From NCBI GenBank assembly GCA_947595235.1, contig CANQEP010000009.1, forward strand, positions 1-32,838: a stretch of 32,838 nucleotides of DNA. The letters are read 5' to 3'. Origin of the DNA: an uncultured Clostridia bacterium (GTDB taxonomy: Bacteria > Bacillota > Clostridia > Christensenellales > UBA1242). The notes under the pieces were generated by a model. That model saw only the letters and a program-made list of their open reading frames with translations, ran no database searches and was not told the DNA's origin. This document shows, one piece after another, positions 15,914 through 24,817 of the stretch. The first letter of the stretch is position 1. Each line of letters starts with the position of its first letter. The translations under genes were made by a program, and so were the position numbers.

Positions 15914-17175
15914 AGAGTGTTAAGTATTTAATTATTGGTGCGGGTATTTCTGGGATGAGTTTTGCCAATGAGGTTGGTGATGATTATTTAATTATAGAAA
16001 AAACCAATCAAATCGGTGGACTTTGTAAGTCGATAAAACAAGGCGATTTCGTTTGGGATTGCGGAGGTCATTTTTTTCACACTCGCAATGATGATATAAA
16101 GAAAAATATACTAAGTTCAAAAGATATATTGGTCACGAAACAAGCAAAAATTTACATCGATAATCGATTTATAGATTATCCTTTTCAAAACAACATAAAA
16201 GAACTTTCACACAAAGAGTATACAAGGTGTTTGAATTCTTTTATAAAGAAAAAGGCCAACAAGAAAAATAATCTCCTCGGCGATTTGTACAGCAAATTCG
16301 GCAAAGGTATTGTAAATAAATTTTTGAAGCCGTACAATGAAAAACTGTATTGCACAAGGCTTAAAAATTTGAGCAAGACATCTATGGGAAGGTTTTTCCC
16401 GACGTTCAGTCCGGATGAACTTAAAAAGCCCGTGCAATATAATTCTTGCTTTTACTATAATAATGAGGGCATCGAGGCGCTTCTATCAAACATTTTTTGC
16501 AAGGTGGACCTTTCAAAAGTCATATTCGATTGCCACTACATTGGCATAGATAAGAGCAAAAAAATATTAAAGACGAACAAGGGTGACATCAAATATAAAT
16601 ATTTGATAAACACTTCGCCTTTTGATAATTTCTATGAGTTGATTGACGAAAATAACCACAAAAGCGATTGCGGGAACTTGCAATACAATAAGGTACTTAT
16701 TTTCAATATGGGATTTGACAAACCCTCAAAAACTCCATACCATTGGATCTATTATCCCGAAAAAAGATACGTATTTTATCGAGTTGGCTTCTATAACAAT
16801 GTTGTTGGCGGCGGTAAACTTAGCGTTTATGTTGAGGTTGGGCTTAAGAAAAATCAAGAGGTAAACATAGAAAAATACAAAAAGAATGTACTTCAAGACA
16901 TGAAGAGGGCGGGGATTATAGATGATGGCTACACTCTTTTGGAACAAAATCATATGATTCTTTCGCCCGCATACATTCACATAAATGAGAAAAGTGACGA
17001 AATTGTTAACAAAAGGCTGAAAGAATGGAGCAATTTTGACGTTTACTCTATTGGAAGATATGGCATGTGGAAATATTCTTGCATGGAGGACGACATTCTT
17101 ACAGCAGTAAATTTGGCAAAAACATTAAAGGAGAAAAAATATGATAAAGGTTGCGGTGATAGTACCAGTATTTAA
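15910..17175 (+). CDS. FAD/NAD-binding flavoprotein, UDP-galactopyranose mutase / amine-oxidase-like
   Basis: YLIIGAGISGMSFANEV; EKTNQIGGLCKS; DCGGHFFHTRN; ATGA overlap with upstream gene. Confidence 0.75.
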   Translation: MKSVKYLIIGAGISGMSFANEVGDDYLIIEKTNQIGGLCKSIKQGDFVWDCGGHFFHTRNDDIKKNILSSKDILVTKQAKIYIDNRFIDYPFQNNIKELSHKEYTRCLNSFIKKKANKKNNLLGDLYSKFGKGIVNKFLKPYNEKLYCTRLKNLSKTSMGRFFPTFSPDELKKPVQYNSCFYYNNEGIEALLSNIFCKVDLSKVIFDCHYIGIDKSKKILKTNKGDIKYKYLINTSPFDNFYELIDENNHKSDCGNLQYNKVLIFNMGFDKPSKTPYHWIYYPEKRYVFYRVGFYNNVVGGGKLSVYVEVGLKKNQEVNIEKYKKNVLQDMKRAGIIDDGYTLLEQNHMILSPAYIHINEKSDEIVNKRLKEWSNFDVYSIGRYGMWKYSCMEDDILTAVNLAKTLKEKKYDKGCGDSTSI

Positions 17176-18163
17176 TGTGCAAAATTATCTTAACGAATGC
17201 CTAGACAGTTTAATAAACCAAACACTTAAGGACATTGCTATTATTTTGGTCAACGACGGAAGCACGGACACGAGCCTTGATATTTTAAATCAATATAAAG
17301 AAAAAGACTCAAGAATTATTGTAATAGACAAGAAAAATTCAGGTTATGGCGATAGCATGAATGTTGGAATTGCAAAGGCAATAGATATTGGCGCACAGTA
17401 TATAGCCTTTGCAGATCCAGACGATTATTTGGCTCTTGACGGCTATGAAAAACTTTATAATATAGCAAAAACATATGATATTGATGTTTTGAGAGCAAAC
17501 ATAACATCGGTTATAACCGAAAAAGACGGAAGTGTCACATACTTCAAAAATGACTCGTTAAGAGCAATGCCCGAGTACTACAATAAGGTTTTATCCTTGA
17601 GGGAGAACAAGCAGTTGTTCACCATGAACAGTAATTGCGGCGGACTTTTTTCGACTGACTTTATTCATAAGAATAACATCCTTCACAACACAACTCCGGG
17701 CGCGTCTTATCAAGACACTGGTTTTTGGTTTCAATGCTATTGCTTATCTGAAAGATTCTATTTTTGCCAAGACAGATATTATTTTTATCGCAGAGACCGA
17801 GAGGGGTCTTCTGAAAACGGGAAAAAGGATCAAGACATAATCTTTAAAGAATACGACTTTATTGAAAAATTTTTAAAGCGAAAGAACTTGTTTGAGGAGT
17901 TCAGGCTGCAATATTTTGCGGCAAAGTATAGGTCGCTTTACTGGTATTTCCATTTGTTAACTCCGAGCAAAAGACCAGATTATATATTGAAAGTTTCTAA
18001 TAGCTTTAATAAAGAAATAAAGGCAAGGCGTTTGAATGTGCGCGAGGCGAAGTCAATTTCACCATACCTTTATATGATTATAAAAAATCCAGACGAGTTC
18101 TTAAAAGTAAAAGAAGAGGAAGAGAAGAACAAGGAACATTCACCATTGATTCAACCAAAATAA
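17141..18163 (+). CDS. Family 2 glycosyltransferase
   Basis: AVIVPVFNVQNYLNECLDSLINQTLKDIAIILVNDGSTDTS...FADPDDYL. Confidence 0.92.
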   Translation: MIKVAVIVPVFNVQNYLNECLDSLINQTLKDIAIILVNDGSTDTSLDILNQYKEKDSRIIVIDKKNSGYGDSMNVGIAKAIDIGAQYIAFADPDDYLALDGYEKLYNIAKTYDIDVLRANITSVITEKDGSVTYFKNDSLRAMPEYYNKVLSLRENKQLFTMNSNCGGLFSTDFIHKNNILHNTTPGASYQDTGFWFQCYCLSERFYFCQDRYYFYRRDREGSSENGKKDQDIIFKEYDFIEKFLKRKNLFEEFRLQYFAAKYRSLYWYFHLLTPSKRPDYILKVSNSFNKEIKARRLNVREAKSISPYLYMIIKNPDEFLKVKEEEEKNKEHSPLIQPK

Positions 18164-18166
18164 GTT

Positions 18167-19915
18167 ATGAGTATAAAGATTAAAGACAAAAAAGTGATAT
18201 TAGTCGATTATTTTGACACATCTGTGTATAGGTGTGTTTCTTCGAATGCCGTGTTGATGAGGTGGGCAGAATTGATTGGGCAAAAGTTCGACGAGTTAAA
18301 AGATGTTTCGGCAGAGGAAATTTTTAAAAAAAGAGCGGAAATAAAGTATAACCACCGCAATGACTTTGATGAGGTCCCAATTTATGTGATTTATGAAGAC
18401 CTGAGAAAAGAATATAAGATATCATGTACTTCTAGCAATTTTTGCAAACTTTGTCTTGAAATCGAGGAATATCTCGAAATGGCGGTTCAAATAAAAAATG
18501 AAAGTTTGATTAATTGGATAAAACATCAAAAGGAACAAGGTAAAAAGGTTTATATAGTCTCTGACTCACACTTTCCACTGAGTTCTTATAACAAATTCTT
18601 AAAAAAACTTGGGATAGACGATTTGTTTGATGGCGTGTTTGCTTCGGCGGAAGTCAATGCAACAAAACGCAGAGATGGTGCAAGGCTTTATCATCATGTT
18701 TTGCAAGAACTTGATGTTCCAAAAGACGATGTCATAATGATAGGGGACAATGCGGATTCCGATTTACAAATGTCAAAAATAGCTGGAATTGGTGCCATTT
18801 TATACAAAAGAAAATTTAAAAATATTATAAATTATTCGAATGACAATTTTTTTAAACAATTTATAAAACACAAATTGCAATCATGGAAGGGCACGCTTTA
18901 CTTTGAATACGCGTATATGTTTTTTATTTTTATTTCGCGTCTGCATGAAGAATGCTTAAAAGACGGAGTCAAAAAATTGTCATTTTTGTCACGTGATGGA
19001 TATTTTTTAAAAAAACTTTTTGACAAATACCAAGAATTGTTCATACCACAAGACAAGAAGATTGAAAGTTTGTATTGTTACAATTCACGACTGGTCAACA
19101 AAAATGCCATGGAAGACGGAACCTCTCGAGCGCACTTTGTTGACTACATGAAAGAGTTTATAGACGGCGACCACATAAATGTTGTGGATTGTGGCTGGAA
19201 CAACTCCTCTCAACAAAACATTCAAAATATTATGAAAATAAAAACAAGGGGCTACTATATAGGCACTTTTTCAAAAGAAAATTTAGGTTTTCCTTGCAAA
19301 AGAGAGGGCTTGATTTACGATATAGAGAGTAATGGCGATATAAGTGATTATTATTGGTTGCTTAGAACGAACTTCACTTTAATTGAGCAGTTGTGCGGGG
19401 CTCCCGAGGGTAGTGTTTGTGACATAAAGAACAAGAAACCCATTCAACATTGGCAACAACAGGAAAAGTATATTTATAAAAAGTGGATAGCGGGGTTACA
19501 AGAAAATATTGCTGATGAATTTTTGCAACTTTGCGCGTGGCTTAAAAACAACGAGAATGCTATTGACTATGAGTTGTTAGCAAAAATAAATGTAAAGTCG
19601 GGCTTGTTTGCAGATGAACGAAGATTGCAATTTTTAAATGAACTTTCTGAAAATTATTTTGATAATTTTTCCTTTGGCAAAAACACAACAGGGAATATCT
19701 CCTTCCGCAAGGCAAAGCCAAGTCTTCGCGACAGATTGATATATCCAGAGAAGAGGTTGAGCATTTTAGTTAAAAAGCAGAGAGGTATCAAAACAAAATT
19801 CGGGATGTTTTTCTATAAAATATGGGCGAACTTGTTTTATTTCAAACTAACTCTTTTAGGGAAGTTTAACAAAAAGAAGCAAAATAATCATTGTAAAAAC
19901 ACAAAAAAGGCGTAA
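18167..19915 (+). CDS. HAD-superfamily protein of the kind seen in polysaccharide loci
   Basis: VSDSHFPLSSYNKFLKKLGIDDLFDGVFAS...VIMIGDNADSDLQMSKIAG; N-terminal VILVDYFDTSVYR. Confidence 0.8.
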   Translation: MSIKIKDKKVILVDYFDTSVYRCVSSNAVLMRWAELIGQKFDELKDVSAEEIFKKRAEIKYNHRNDFDEVPIYVIYEDLRKEYKISCTSSNFCKLCLEIEEYLEMAVQIKNESLINWIKHQKEQGKKVYIVSDSHFPLSSYNKFLKKLGIDDLFDGVFASAEVNATKRRDGARLYHHVLQELDVPKDDVIMIGDNADSDLQMSKIAGIGAILYKRKFKNIINYSNDNFFKQFIKHKLQSWKGTLYFEYAYMFFIFISRLHEECLKDGVKKLSFLSRDGYFLKKLFDKYQELFIPQDKKIESLYCYNSRLVNKNAMEDGTSRAHFVDYMKEFIDGDHINVVDCGWNNSSQQNIQNIMKIKTRGYYIGTFSKENLGFPCKREGLIYDIESNGDISDYYWLLRTNFTLIEQLCGAPEGSVCDIKNKKPIQHWQQQEKYIYKKWIAGLQENIADEFLQLCAWLKNNENAIDYELLAKINVKSGLFADERRLQFLNELSENYFDNFSFGKNTTGNISFRKAKPSLRDRLIYPEKRLSILVKKQRGIKTKFGMFFYKIWANLFYFKLTLLGKFNKKKQNNHCKNTKKA

Positions 19916-19933
19916 ATTCACCCTTTTTTGTTA
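19902..19933 (+). terminator. Terminator at the end of the cluster
   Basis: CAAAAAAGG...CCCTTTTTTG. Confidence 0.5.
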
Positions 19934-20061
19934 TAATTTTGCGTTTTTCAATGATGTACTTAATGAAAAAAATCATTTGTTTTACAATAAACAATGCATT
20001 TTTTTGCATTTTATTTTACATTTGTGTAATTATTTGATATTTTTATACAGAGGTGAATGGT

Positions 20062-20505
20062 ATGAAGTTTTTTATAAAGTTACTTTTGCTAGGTTTGATT
20101 GTGACTTTTGCACTTTTCAACCACAAATATATAAGTTTTGACAAAGGTATTAGCAAGACGGATTTTGAGGATAAAAGTGTTATAGGGGTTTTAACCACTG
20201 TTACTGGGGTAAAGTCGGTTCAGTACTACAAAAAGACCTTTGCCAGAGAGGATGGCTATAATTATAAGGTATACATTGTCACCACCGGTGATGCTTACTT
20301 ATTGGATGCAACAGACGATGATATCAAAGCATTCAAGACTTTGGGAATATTCAGTTCAAAGTTCCAACCCGAGAAAATTTCACCCATTCCTTTTTATGTT
20401 GAGGTCATAGTTGGTTTCTTGGTACTTGTTATACCGTTCGGTAAAAAATCCTCTCATAATCGGCCCGCCGAACATCAACAACCGCAAACCGATTCGGCTC
20501 AATAA
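20062..20505 (+). CDS. Small membrane protein, unknown
   Basis: TM at N-terminus and near C-terminus; GAGGTG RBS favours ATG at 20062. Confidence 0.6.
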   Translation: MKFFIKLLLLGLIVTFALFNHKYISFDKGISKTDFEDKSVIGVLTTVTGVKSVQYYKKTFAREDGYNYKVYIVTTGDAYLLDATDDDIKAFKTLGIFSSKFQPEKISPIPFYVEVIVGFLVLVIPFGKKSSHNRPAEHQQPQTDSAQ

Positions 20506-20532
20506 GTAGTTATCTTTGTTTGGGAGTGATTA

Positions 20533-21015
20533 ATGAAAATATTTTATGTTCACCATGCAGAAAGGAACGTTATCGGCAAGTTGTCTCAAAGCGACACCAT
20601 AACAAAGCTTGGCGAAAAAGACGCGAGCACTATGGCAGAGACGTTTGCGCGAAAGCAAGACAAATACGCAATAAAGGCAATTTACACGTCGCCATACTTA
20701 AGGTGCAGGCAAACGACAGACATCTTGAACGCGCAGTTGAATTTGCCCGTTTTTGAGGACGCTCGTCTCAACGAGTTTAATTGGTCGGAAAATGAAAAGT
20801 GGTCGGATTGTCAAAAGCGAATAATTGCGTGCCTTAAAGATATCGTGAACAAGTACGGCGAAAAAGATGCCGTTTTGTGCGTGACTAGTGGAGTAAATAT
20901 TACCGCGTTCATTGCCGCTGCATACCACATTGCGCCAAGCGACAATTTACCGTACCCACTCGTTGGCACTTGCTCGCCAATCGGCTTTGACTTGACCCCG
21001 TCAGATTTCGAATAA
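20533..21015 (+). CDS. Histidine phosphatase (phosphoglycerate mutase-like)
   Basis: MKIFYVHHAERN...TKLGEKDA...IYTSPYLRCRQTTDIL. Confidence 0.8.
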   Translation: MKIFYVHHAERNVIGKLSQSDTITKLGEKDASTMAETFARKQDKYAIKAIYTSPYLRCRQTTDILNAQLNLPVFEDARLNEFNWSENEKWSDCQKRIIACLKDIVNKYGEKDAVLCVTSGVNITAFIAAAYHIAPSDNLPYPLVGTCSPIGFDLTPSDFE

Positions 21016-21031
21016 AACAAAATTTATCCGA

Positions 21032-21087
21032 AAAACGCAAAAAATGACGCTATTTTTCACGACTTTTTGGTCAATTTTGCGTTTTTT
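21032..21087 (+). terminator. Long inverted repeat, terminator-like
   Basis: AAAACGCAAAAAATGAC...GTCAATTTTGCGTTTT. Confidence 0.5.
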
Positions 21088-21127
21088 GAGGTGATTATGA
21101 AAAAATTGCAAAAAGGAGAAGGGCATT

Positions 21128-22549
21128 ATGCTTGGAACTGCAATCAATTTGACAACTGCAAGGCTACTCAATCTTTCAAGTCATGAGAGTGGCAATTTTG
21201 AAGAGGTAAAGTATCGATTGCTTGCAGACGATTTGAAAGAGCGATTGAAGAGGCTGGGGTATTTTGAAATTTATAAAAAGTTCGAAAAGCCGCTAGACGA
21301 AGTTAGGACAAAAGAAGAGTACACAAGTGTCTATGCTCAAATTATGCAAGCCATAAAACAATTTAAAATACAACAAGAAAAGTTGGCGCGAGTAGAAGCA
21401 TATTTTAAGCGAATGGAGGGGCTTGATAAGAAAAGTTGCAAAAAATTCTATGACAAACTCACAAACGACTATGATATTGCAACTATTGACCGCGAAGCAA
21501 AAATGCGCACAACCATTAGAAGTTTTGACAAGAATGGGAATGTTCCACCTCTTTTTGCAAAAGACAGAAGTGGAAAAACAATGACATACATCGACAAAAG
21601 TGGGCGCGAAAGATACAAGATAAACAGTGAGGTGCTTGATTTTGACAATTTCAACAGACTTGCGAAGTTCTTGCAAGATAAGGGACTAAAAATCCATGTC
21701 AACGCCCTAATTTGGCACGAAGAAGTCCCAAAGCAAATAAAGAGTATTGCAGAAAGTGACCTTGACCCCGCCGAAAAGAAAAGGTGTTGTGAGGACTTTT
21801 TGTTCGCCTACATCAACGAGTTCGCAAAAAATGCGCGAGAGAATGGCATAAGGCTGGACAGCGTTGAGGTGCTTAACGAGATTGTAAGTGACGACTCAAG
21901 TTCAAAAAGCGTTCTTCGTGATAGCGTTTGGAAAGACTTAATGGGCAGTGACTACTTTATTGAGTGTTACAAAATGGCAAAAGAGGCCTTCAGCCCAGAC
22001 ACCAAGTTGTTTTACAACGATTTTTCTGAGTTTGACCCCGTAAAAAAGGCAAAAATCATTGCGCTGGTTGACAAGTTTTCTGAGGCAGAAAGGAGGCAAG
22101 GGTCTCCGCTGCTTGACGGAATTGGCCTTCAGTGTCACCTTTATGGCGAAGACTATGACTATACATCGGCGCTAAAAGAGTATTTGGACACTGCAAAGAG
22201 TGCTCCACATCAAAAAGAGGTGCGAATAACCGAACTCGATTCGGCGAACTGCAACAACCCGTCGTGGCAAATGGCTCAAATGGAGGGCGTTATAAGTTCG
22301 GCGAAGGACCTTGGCATTGAGACTGTTAGTTGTTGGAGCGACCTCTGCCCATTTGTTGACCACCTTGAAGATGTTAATGGCATTGGGCTTTTGGACACAA
22401 ACGGCGAAAGCACAAACGCCCACGAGACCTTGAAAAACAATTTCAAGGAGAATAGCAAAGAAAACGAGGGAGAGAAGACACTTAACAAAGGGTCCTCCAG
22501 CCCAAGCGATAGTGATAGTGGCGCGGACGCGGGGAGTGGCTCAGATTAA
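21128..22549 (+). CDS. GH10-like endo-beta-1,4-xylanase, apparently cytoplasmic
   Basis: HVNALIWHEEVP; VEVLNEIV (acid/base NE); RITELD (nucleophile); no signal peptide; Ser/Asp/Gly-rich tail. Confidence 0.75.
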   Translation: MLGTAINLTTARLLNLSSHESGNFEEVKYRLLADDLKERLKRLGYFEIYKKFEKPLDEVRTKEEYTSVYAQIMQAIKQFKIQQEKLARVEAYFKRMEGLDKKSCKKFYDKLTNDYDIATIDREAKMRTTIRSFDKNGNVPPLFAKDRSGKTMTYIDKSGRERYKINSEVLDFDNFNRLAKFLQDKGLKIHVNALIWHEEVPKQIKSIAESDLDPAEKKRCCEDFLFAYINEFAKNARENGIRLDSVEVLNEIVSDDSSSKSVLRDSVWKDLMGSDYFIECYKMAKEAFSPDTKLFYNDFSEFDPVKKAKIIALVDKFSEAERRQGSPLLDGIGLQCHLYGEDYDYTSALKEYLDTAKSAPHQKEVRITELDSANCNNPSWQMAQMEGVISSAKDLGIETVSCWSDLCPFVDHLEDVNGIGLLDTNGESTNAHETLKNNFKENSKENEGEKTLNKGSSSPSDSDSGADAGSGSD

Positions 22550-22569
22550 AATATTTTTTTGGTGGCGAT

Positions 22570-22987
22570 ATGAACATATAATTTGTGGTTTTAAGGGAAC
22601 AGGAAAGACCACCCTTTGCAAAAGAATTTCACATACATCTCGGACTTTGACATTTGCGCTGGGCGGGAGTTTTGCGAAAAGACTATAGTTGAATTTTTGA
22701 ACGGGCACGACGGCTATGTTGTTGATTTGCTTTGCTCATTGACTCCCGAAACTTGCGCACATCTTAACAACGCGCTAACGGTGTTCCTTGGCTTCAAGTC
22801 GGTTGCCCCCGCACTTTTGCAAAAACAAATGTCAAAGCATGGCGAAAACATCACTCTCATTAAGCAAAAAAGCGAGGCACTTGCCACTTTATGTAAGGAA
22901 CTAAACCTTCCATTCTATGACATAAACCGCGACCGATCAATCATTCTTGACGAGATTTTTTCTTATATAAAGACGGAAATTGAGTAA
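22570..22987 (+). pseudogene. Frameshifted P-loop kinase (shikimate-kinase-like)
   Basis: MNI then, after a frame change, ICGFKGTGKTTLCKRI, then a second frame change into QKNFTYISDFDICAGREFCEKTIVEF... Confidence 0.65.
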
Positions 22988-23006
22988 TGTGTCAAAAACA
23001 TAAAAA

Positions 23007-23025
23007 GACTACTAAGCAAGTAGTC
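23007..23025 (+). terminator. Hairpin
   Basis: GACTACT-AAGCA-AGTAGTC. Confidence 0.5.
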
Positions 23026-23041
23026 TATTATGTTGCGGGTT

Positions 23042-23063
23042 TGGTGCAATCGGAGGGATTTCG
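23042..23063. repeat. Degenerate copy of the tRNA-Arg 3' end
   Basis: TGGTGCAATCGGAGGGATTTCG versus TGGTGCAACCGGAGGGATTCG at 23824; 18 of first 19 bases identical. Confidence 0.55.
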
Positions 23064-23244
23064 GCGGGTGACATTTTGCTTGAGAAATTGGTAACCGCAA
23101 GAAACAAGTGAAAGGTTGTTCGTCGATTTATAACGGCGAGGCAGTGCCAAACATTTCGTATAAAGACAAATGATAGAGATGTCAATGTGTAAAGGTGTGG
23201 TTTTATGTGAATAAGGGTATGAGAGGGGGTGAGCGAAGAGGCTG

Positions 23245-23649
23245 TCAGTAGGTTTTGTCAATGAGGTTTTGGAGGGTGATGTTTTTGAGGTAGGTGTAGA
23301 TGAGGGCGTTCAAAGTTTCCCAGCAACCGATTGCCTCGCACTCGTCTTTCTTTGGGCACGATGACTGCGAGGATAGGCAAGGGGCAAGTTTTGGCATGTC
23401 GCCAGTAACGGTCAAGATTTCTGCAATGTTATAGTCGTTTGGACTTTTTGCAAGGCGATAGCCTCCGTTTGCTCCGCGCGAACTGACAAGTAGTTTTGCC
23501 TTGACAAGTTTTGAGACAATTTGCTCAAGATACTTAATCGAGATGTTTTGCCTTGATGCAATTTCGTTGACGCTCGCGAAGTCTTTATTGTTCTTTGCAA
23601 TGTCAACCATTATCTCAACTGCGTATCTGCCCTTAGAAGAAATTTTCAT
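23245..23649 (-). CDS. Rrf2-family transcriptional regulator
   Basis: MKISSKGRYAVEIMVDIAKN...RGANGGYRLAKSP...CLSSQSSCPKKDECEAIGCW. Confidence 0.93.
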   Translation of the reverse strand: MKISSKGRYAVEIMVDIAKNNKDFASVNEIASRQNISIKYLEQIVSKLVKAKLLVSSRGANGGYRLAKSPNDYNIAEILTVTGDMPKLAPCLSSQSSCPKKDECEAIGCWETLNALIYTYLKNITLQNLIDKTY

Positions 23650-23788
23650 TTTTGAAACTCCATTTGTATATTTTTGCTTATTTTTGCCAATTTTTTACAA
23701 TTAAAAATTCAAAATTGAAGAAACTGTTTTTCCGAAAGATTTTGTTAACGTGGCTCATTGTTTGTGTTTTTCTTGCCTAACTTCAAAT

Positions 23789-23822
23789 AAAAGCCTAAAA
23801 TCCCAAATGATTTTAGGCTTTT
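23789..23822. terminator. Terminator downstream of tRNA-Arg
   Basis: AAAAGCCTAAAATC-CCAAAT-GATTTTAGGCTTTT. Confidence 0.75.
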
Positions 23823-23823
23823 A

Positions 23824-23900
23824 TGGTGCAACCGGAGGGATTCGAACCCCCGACCCCTTGGTTCGTAGCCAAGTACTCTATCCAACTGAGCTACGGCTGC
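23824..23900 (-). tRNA. tRNA-Arg(ACG)
   Basis: GCAGCCGTAGCTCAGTTGGATAGAGTACTTGGCTACGAACCAAGGGGTCGGGGGTTCGAATCCCTCCGGTTGCACCA. Confidence 0.96.
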
Positions 23901-24086
23901 ATAACGAAAATTATTATAGCCGTAATCTTGTTTTTTGTCAAGGAACAAAACAATAAATTTTATAATACTGCAATTTTGGAAATATTTGTGTTTCGAGATT
24001 GCACCAAAAATTTTTCATAAAGGTTTGTATTATTCTTAGAGTGTGATATAATATATCCATAAAATACTATATAAGCGAGCGAGCGA

Positions 24087-24632
24087 ATGAAAACGTTTCT
24101 TAAAATTTTACTTTGTGTGGTCATTATTGCAGTTGTTGTGGCTTATCCAATTTATGTTGTTGTGGTATATGAAAGGAGCAAGAGCCCTGACCCAATAAGC
24201 ATGTTTCCAAGTTCTGGGGTATATGTTTGCGCCGAAGAAAACTTCACACTGACAATAGACCTTTCGAATGTTACAACAGAAAACGAGGAACCCACCCTTG
24301 ACAAGACATTGGAGAGGATGAAAGTGACCATTGAGTTTGACGAGAAAAAGTACAACCTCACTTGCACCATGTCGGGCGGGCATGGAACTTTTATTAACCC
24401 AGTTGCCCCAAGTGACATTTTGACTTTCAAGAGCACAAAAATAGACAGCGCGGATGAGAATTTTCTTCACTTCAAAGTCAGCAAGTATGTTTTCTCAGAG
24501 GACGAGTTCTATCTTAAGTCTTTGACTCTTTGCTCAGACAACCAGTCGAACATCTTTGATGGCTTCAGCGAACTTCACTTCACAAAAAAAGTCATAAGTA
24601 GTTGTTGCGACTCGCAAGCGAGTCGCAACTAA
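24087..24632 (+). CDS. Membrane-anchored hypothetical protein
   Basis: N-terminal TM ILLCVVIIAVVVAYPIYVVVVY; beta-rich ectodomain. Confidence 0.65.
   Translation: MKTFLKILLCVVIIAVVVAYPIYVVVVYERSKSPDPISMFPSSGVYVCAEENFTLTIDLSNVTTENEEPTLDKTLERMKVTIEFDEKKYNLTCTMSGGHGTFINPVAPSDILTFKSTKIDSADENFLHFKVSKYVFSEDEFYLKSLTLCSDNQSNIFDGFSELHFTKKVISSCCDSQASRN
24604..24629. terminator. Perfect inverted repeat overlapping the end of the CDS
   Basis: GTTGCGACTCGC-AA-GCGAGTCGCAAC. Confidence 0.6.
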
Positions 24633-24783
24633 AAGAGTAATTTCGCGAAAGCGGACATGTAAGATGAGAGTTGCAAGTTTTTATTGGGAATTGTTTTTTG
24701 AGCCTTGAAATTTGTGGGATTTGTGATACAATATGAGTATGGATGCAGTTGTAAAAGATTTGTGTTTTGAAATTAAGCAAAAG

Positions 24784-24811
24784 AAAAGCACGGACATTGT
24801 CCGTGCTTTTG
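24784..24811. terminator. Terminator for the leftward gene 24818-25624
   Basis: AAAGCACGGAC-ATT-GTCCGTGCTTTT. Confidence 0.7.
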
Positions 24812-24817
24812 AGGTTT

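Noticed and set aside
161-19915. RiPP locus as prophage cargo
   Set aside because: The prophage is bounded by exact att repeats ending at 9924; the RiPP locus lies outside.
23745-24020. ORFs across tRNA-Arg (GATGGIRTPDPLVRSQVLYPTELRLH and others)
   Set aside because: Translated tRNA artefacts.
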